Shown piece by piece: positions 5,114-8,173 of a stretch of 8,173 bases of DNA; position 1 is the first letter of the stretch; the number at the start of each line of letters is the position of its first letter. This DNA comes from JBBQER01 sp038320885 (GTDB taxonomy: Bacteria; Actinomycetota; Acidimicrobiia; IMCC26256; PALSA-610). Made by a program: the position numbers and the translations under genes. The DNA is taken from positions 1-8,173 of the forward strand of contig JBBQER010000131.1 of the NCBI GenBank assembly GCA_038320885.1. Reading direction: 5' to 3'. The notes beneath the pieces were generated by a model, which saw only the letters and a program-made list of their open reading frames with translations, was not told the DNA's origin and ran no database searches.

Positions 5114-5830
5114 ATGGTGGTGGTCCGATCCCGAGAGCTCGACGCGCTGAGTCGCGAGATCTCGGAGTGCTGCGCGTGCCCGCGGCTCGTCGAATGGCGC
5201 GAGGAGGTCGGTCGGGAGAAGCGCGCCGCGTTTCGTGACGAGCACTATTGGGCCCGGCCGGTGCCGGGTTTCGGCGATCCGCGGGCTCGGGTGTTGATCG
5301 TGGGCTTGGCCCCCGCCGCGCACGGCGGCAACCGCACCGGACGCGTGTTCACCGGCGATCGGTCGGGCGACTTCCTGTTCGCGTCGATGTATCGCTGCGG
5401 TTTCGCCAACCAACCGACGTCGGTCTCGGTCGACGACGGCCTCGTCCTGCACGACGCGTACATCGCCGCCGCGGTCCGGTGCGCGCCGCCCGCGAACAAG
5501 CCGACGCCCGCCGAGCGCGACGAGTGCGCGCCGTACCTGGCGCGCGAGCTGGAGCTCCTCGACCGCGTGCGGGTGATCGTCGCGCTCGGCGACTTCGGCT
5601 ACGAGGCGGTGTGGTCATTGCTGCGCGCGGCGTACGGCGCGGTCGCGCTCCCGGAGCGGCGGCCCCGCTTCGCGCACGGGCTCGACGTCGAATGCGGTCC
5701 GATCGCGGTGCTGTGCGCCTTCCACCCCAGCCAGCAGAACACGTTTACCGGCCGGCTGACGTCGCAGATGCTCGACGACGTGTTCGAGCGCGCGGCCTAC
5801 TTGAGTGCGAAGAGCTCGCCGATGCCGTAG
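5114..5830 (+). CDS. udgB: Family 5 uracil-DNA glycosylase (UdgB-like, 4Fe-4S)
   Basis: A 238-residue DNA repair enzyme that removes uracil and other deaminated bases, starting base excision repair. Cysteines C19 or C20, C22, C123 and C138 fit the CxxC-x(n)-C-x14-C iron-sulfur pattern of family 4 and 5 glycosylases. Motif 1, GLAPAAHGGNRTGR at 64-77, lacks the acidic or amide residue seen at this position in families 1 and 4, which defines family 5. FTGDRSGD at 79-86 and the second motif HPSQQNTFTGRLT at 204-216 are also typical, and the protein closely resembles my recollection of mycobacterial Rv1259. Family 5 enzymes act on uracil and often hypoxanthine in double-stranded DNA, useful in a GC-rich genome exposed to cytosine deamination. 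The 3' end overlaps the convergent permease gene by 34 bases. Confidence 0.95.
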   Translation: MVVVRSRELDALSREISECCACPRLVEWREEVGREKRAAFRDEHYWARPVPGFGDPRARVLIVGLAPAAHGGNRTGRVFTGDRSGDFLFASMYRCGFANQPTSVSVDDGLVLHDAYIAAAVRCAPPANKPTPAERDECAPYLARELELLDRVRVIVALGDFGYEAVWSLLRAAYGAVALPERRPRFAHGLDVECGPIAVLCAFHPSQQNTFTGRLTSQMLDDVFERAAYLSAKSSPMP

Positions 5831-6576
5831 ATTAGCGCGATCACGCCGAGCGCAGTGCCAACGGTGTAGCGCAGTGTGCGATCTGTCGTTCCGATCGTGA
5901 AGTGCGCGCCGATGCGAGCACCGGGGACGACGCCGGCCGCGAGCGCGAGCGCGAACGTCCAGTTGATGTCCCCTTGGATCGCGTGCGTGATCGTGCCGGG
6001 GATCGCGAACACGCCGACACAGGCGAGCGAGGTCGCGATCGTGTCCTTCAGTGTCAGCCCGACGAGTGTCGAGAACGCAGGCACCATGAGGATGCCCCCG
6101 CCGATGCCCAGCAGTCCCGAAAGCGCGCCGGCCGCGATCCCGATCAGGCCGAGGAGCCACCAGCTCTCGCTCAGCGTCTCCGGCAGGGATGCGTCCGGTG
6201 GGGGCGTGCCCGGGAAGGCGGTTCGGTACGCCGTGTAGCCGACCAGCACTGCCGTGGCGATCATCAGCGCGTGCCCGTTGCCGGGCACCGCCTGCGACAA
6301 CCGGGAGCCGATCACCGACGCCGGGATGCCGAACGCCGACGTGATCATCATGATGCGGTGCCGGACGAATCCCTCGCGGTTGTAGCGCAGCGACCCGGAG
6401 ATCGACGACGGCAGGATCGACGGCAGCGTCGATCCGATCGCCTCGAGCGCGGTTGCCCCGAGTACCCGGATCGCGGGAGTCGTGAGCACCGCGCCGCCGA
6501 TGCCGAACATGCCCGAGAGCACACCGCTCACCGCGCCGACCGCGACGGTGTGAGCGATCTGAAGGCCGAGGGGCAC
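5797..6576 (-). CDS. TauE/SafE family membrane permease
   Basis: A 259-residue integral membrane protein of the TauE/SafE (DUF81) family, whose members are proposed exporters of sulfite, sulfoacetate and related small anions. The family's internal duplication is plain: SGMFGIGGAVLTTP at 21-34 and SGLLGIGGGILMVP at 153-166 are the paired glycine-rich motifs, each starting a set of hydrophobic helices. A loop rich in Pro and polar residues (about 121-138) separates the halves. The GTG at 6576 is chosen because the frame upstream is not hydrophobic and offers no nearby start, and a -10-like TACCCT ends 8 bases before it. The neighbours (glycosylase, dapA) do not reveal the substrate, so no transport function beyond the family can be given. 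It is probably a single-gene transcription unit divergent from dapA. Confidence 0.91.
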   Translation of the reverse strand: MPLGLQIAHTVAVGAVSGVLSGMFGIGGAVLTTPAIRVLGATALEAIGSTLPSILPSSISGSLRYNREGFVRHRIMMITSAFGIPASVIGSRLSQAVPGNGHALMIATAVLVGYTAYRTAFPGTPPPDASLPETLSESWWLLGLIGIAAGALSGLLGIGGGILMVPAFSTLVGLTLKDTIATSLACVGVFAIPGTITHAIQGDINWTFALALAAGVVPGARIGAHFTIGTTDRTLRYTVGTALGVIALIYGIGELFALK

Positions 6577-6584
6577 GACGACGG

Positions 6585-6590
6585 AGGGTA
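6585..6590 (-). promoter_or_regulatory. Candidate leaderless -10 element of the TauE/SafE gene
   Basis: The minus strand reads TACCCT, then 8 bases, then the GTG at 6576. The bases before the start are not purine-rich, so no Shine-Dalgarno is present. The context CGAGTACCCTCC resembles CCGATACCCTCC before the lipid-kinase gene. Confidence 0.48.
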
Positions 6591-6609
6591 CTCGGGTGCC
6601 CCTGACTGT

Positions 6610-6615
6610 TACGCT
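6610..6615 (+). promoter_or_regulatory. Candidate leaderless -10 element of dapA
   Basis: TACGCT ends 6 bases before the ATG at 6622, placing the predicted transcription start at the start codon. No Shine-Dalgarno and no clear -35 are visible. It lies 19 bases from the opposing -10 of the permease gene. Confidence 0.48.
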
Positions 6616-6621
6616 TTCCGC

Positions 6622-7521
6622 ATGCCGTGTGACCTCGACTTCCACGGAGTGTGGGTCCCGCTGATCACGCCGTTCGATGCGTCGGGAGCGGTCGACATCG
6701 AGGCGATCGAGCGGCTCTGCGGCGAGTATCTCGCCGACGGTGTGGCGGGAATCGTCGCGCTGGGCACCACGGGCGAGGCGCCCGCGCTCGACGCCGACGA
6801 GAAGCAGGCGGTCATCGCCGCGTGCTCGCGTGTGTGCGCGGACCGCGGCGCCCCGTTGATCGTCGGCACAGGAACGAACAACACGCGCTCGACCATTGCC
6901 GCGACGCAGGCGATCGCGGGAATCCCCGCCGTCATCGGCGCGCTCGTGGTCGTGCCGTACTACGTGAGGCCGTCGGAAGCCGCGATCATCGAGCACTACC
7001 GGGCGGTGGCTGCCGTCAGCCCGGTTCCGGTCATCGCGTACAACATCCCGTCTCGCACCGGACGCGGGCTCGGCGCGCCGGCGTTGCTCGAGCTCGCCGG
7101 CATACGGAACATCGCGGGTGTGAAGCAGGCCGTCGCGTCGATCGACGCCGACACGCTCGAGCTGCTCGCGGGGAAACCCCCGGGGTTCGCCGTGCTCGGT
7201 GGCGACGAGGCGTTCGCGTTCCCGACCGTGGTGATGGGCGGCGCGGGTGCGATCGCGGCGGCGGCGCATCTCTGCACGGCTCGGTTCGTCGCGATGGTCG
7301 AGTGCGCGCTGGCGGGCAAGCTCGACGACGGTCGCGCCCATTCCGAGGCCTTGCTGCCGATGATCCAGGCCGGTTTCTCCGAGCCCAACCCCGCGGTCTT
7401 CAAGGGCGTGCTCCATGCCCAGGGTCGCATCGCCTCACCCGACGTGCGGATGCCGCTCGCCAACGCGTCGGCGGCCGCGATCGAGCGCTGCCTCGCCGCC
7501 GTCGCGAACGCCTCGCACTGA
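6622..7521 (+). CDS. dapA: 4-hydroxy-tetrahydrodipicolinate synthase
   Basis: A 299-residue TIM-barrel aldolase that condenses pyruvate with aspartate semialdehyde, the first committed step of lysine and diaminopimelate synthesis in the cytoplasm. The key residues of E. coli DapA have clear counterparts: T49-T50 in GTTGEA (48-53), Y113/Y114 in VPYYVRP, Y140 in AYNIPSRTG, R145, and the Schiff-base K168 in GVKQA. R145 matches the Arg that binds the semialdehyde carboxylate in true DapA and is missing in many paralogues such as N-acetylneuraminate lyase, so the assignment to DapA is firm, though lysine genes are not adjacent. Length is typical. The ATG at 6622 starts the conserved region directly; the open frame upstream is antisense to the permease gene. 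A small membrane-protein gene follows after 10 bases and is probably cotranscribed. Confidence 0.94.
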   Translation: MPCDLDFHGVWVPLITPFDASGAVDIEAIERLCGEYLADGVAGIVALGTTGEAPALDADEKQAVIAACSRVCADRGAPLIVGTGTNNTRSTIAATQAIAGIPAVIGALVVVPYYVRPSEAAIIEHYRAVAAVSPVPVIAYNIPSRTGRGLGAPALLELAGIRNIAGVKQAVASIDADTLELLAGKPPGFAVLGGDEAFAFPTVVMGGAGAIAAAAHLCTARFVAMVECALAGKLDDGRAHSEALLPMIQAGFSEPNPAVFKGVLHAQGRIASPDVRMPLANASAAAIERCLAAVANASH

Positions 7522-7531
7522 ACTGCTTTCG

Positions 7532-7753
7532 ATGAGCCGCCGAGCCGCGTGGACCCTGGTCGCGCTCTGCATCTGGACGTTGTGGGTGTGGATCACGCGG
7601 GTCTGGATCATCGCCGGTCAGGACCAGACGATGGGCTTCAAGGTGGTCCACACGATCCTGGCGATCGGATCGATCGCGTTCGGCCTGGCCGCGGGGTCGA
7701 TCGGCTATCGGGCGCTCAGATCGCGGGATCGGGAAGCCCAGCGCCTTCGATAG
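7532..7753 (+). CDS. Small two-helix membrane protein
   Basis: A 73-residue protein I do not recognise with certainty. It has two predicted membrane helices: residues about 5-27, unusually rich in Trp (four between 7 and 25), and about 40-64. The short loop between them holds AGQDQTMGFKVVH, and the C-terminus is basic and polar (RALRSRDREAQRLR), which suggests that it faces the cytoplasm. Small Trp-rich membrane proteins of this general form are common in actinobacteria, often without known function. The ATG at 7532 is chosen because it begins directly before the first helix with the basic MSRR; the frame is open further upstream only inside dapA. It lies 10 bases after dapA and 13 bases before the exporter gene, so it probably belongs to the same operon. 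Confidence 0.75.
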   Translation: MSRRAAWTLVALCIWTLWVWITRVWIIAGQDQTMGFKVVHTILAIGSIAFGLAAGSIGYRALRSRDREAQRLR

Positions 7754-7766
7754 CGTTCGTGTCCTC

Positions 7767-8173
7767 ATGGCTTCACCTGCGGCACCCCCCGAACTGCTCC
7801 CATTCGACCGGACGACCCGCTCGTACCGGCTGCGGTGGTGGATCCTCGGGGTGCTGTGTCTCAGCCTGCTCGTGATCATCGTCGACAACTCGATTCTCAA
7901 CGTTGCGCTGCCGCACCTCCAGACCGATCTTGACGCGACGTTCAGTCAGCTGCAGTGGATGGTCGACTCGTACACGCTGGTATTCGCGTGCCTGCTGCTC
8001 ACCGCCGGGAGCCTCGGCGACCGGTTCGGCCGCAAGGGCGCCCTGCAGATCGGCATCGTCCTGTTCGGCCTCGGCTCCGCGGCCGCTGCGCTGTCCGGGT
8101 CCGCCGGCGAGTTGATCGCGGCACGAGCCTTCATGGGGATCGGCGGCGCACTGATCATGCCCTCCACCCTGTC
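7767..8173 (+). CDS. MFS transporter, DHA2 (EmrB/QacA-like) family, 5' part
   Basis: The first 135 residues of a major facilitator transporter cut by the window end. After a cytoplasmic N-terminus of about 24 residues, the first helix ends in IIVDNSILNVALP (37-49), the motif typical of the 14-helix DHA2 drug:proton antiporters. QWMVDSYTL at 63-71 begins helix 2, and the loop GSLGDRFGRKG at 81-91 is the MFS motif A between helices 2 and 3. The segment ARAFMGIGGALIMPSTL at 119-135 starts helix 4. Such proteins usually export hydrophobic compounds or antibiotics by proton exchange; the substrate cannot be predicted from this part. The ATG at 7767 is close behind the small membrane-protein gene. 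No Shine-Dalgarno is obvious. Confidence 0.93.
   Translation, partial: MASPAAPPELLPFDRTTRSYRLRWWILGVLCLSLLVIIVDNSILNVALPHLQTDLDATFSQLQWMVDSYTLVFACLLLTAGSLGDRFGRKGALQIGIVLFGLGSAAAALSGSAGELIAARAFMGIGGALIMPSTL

Noticed and set aside
4495..5238. Plus-strand frame opposite the lipid-kinase gene
   Set aside because: No recognisable motif; composition is that of an antisense frame and it runs into the glycosylase gene.
5902..6621. 240-codon upstream extension of dapA
   Set aside because: It would double the non-conserved length, is antisense to the permease gene, and DapA begins at its normal place from 6622.
6577..7416. Upstream extension of the TauE/SafE gene
   Set aside because: The added sequence is hydrophilic and antisense to dapA; the first hydrophobic helix begins just after the GTG at 6576.
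7751..7756. TAGCGT as a -10 box for the MFS exporter gene
   Set aside because: The first three bases are the stop codon of the previous gene, the gap to the ATG is 10 bases, and tight spacing favours an operon; it may be coincidence.
1..8173. Mobile elements, CRISPR, tRNA, rRNA or defence-system genes
   Set aside because: Nothing in either strand shows transposase or integrase motifs, regularly spaced repeats, cloverleaf-like stretches or known defence domains.

Overview
This window reads as a stretch of high-GC actinobacterial chromosome. The strongest taxonomic signs are a WhiB-family iron-sulfur protein, a PdtaS-type histidine kinase lying tail to tail with it (the arrangement I recall for Rv3220c and Rv3219 of Mycobacterium tuberculosis), a paired ArsA/Get3-like ATPase module resembling Rv3679-Rv3680, frequent GTG starts, and start codons without Shine-Dalgarno sequences. 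The residues differ enough from mycobacteria that a deeper actinobacterial lineage, for example Acidimicrobiia, seems more likely, but this is inference. I see no mobile element, CRISPR array, phage gene, tRNA or rRNA. Gene content is housekeeping and regulatory, not accessory.

Layout: (1) 1-1409 (+), the end of one ArsA-like ATPase and a complete second one with a 4-base overlap. (2) 1453-2913 (+), a PdtaS-like sensor kinase, converging on whiB1 (2916-3206, -) with 2 bases between the stop codons. (3) 3207-3458, the only sizeable intergenic region, carrying a well-spaced whiB1 promoter with a perfect palindrome in its spacer, a structured leader and the divergent promoter of the next gene. 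(4) 3459-4163 (+), a glycerophosphodiester phosphodiesterase, overlapping by 47 bases a convergent lipid-kinase-family gene (4117-5070, -). (5) 5114-5830 (+), a family 5 uracil-DNA glycosylase, overlapping by 34 bases a convergent TauE/SafE permease gene (5797-6576, -). (6) 6622-8173 (+), a likely operon of dapA, a small two-helix membrane protein and the start of a DHA2-type MFS exporter cut by the window end.

The genes alternate in strand and share very short divergent (43 and 45 bases) or overlapping convergent boundaries. Six of the first genes of transcription units have a TAnnnT -10-like hexamer ending 6 to 9 bases before the start codon and no ribosome binding site, which predicts leaderless mRNAs. 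whiB1 is the exception: it has a -35/-10 promoter, a leader of about 110 bases and a good ribosome binding site.

I found no convincing novel multi-gene system. The observations most worth checking are regulatory or residue-level: the spacer palindrome at the whiB1 promoter, the apparent absence in this PdtaS of the two cysteines reported to sense nitric oxide and copper in the mycobacterial protein, the altered WhiB1 tail, and the consistent leaderless promoter pattern.
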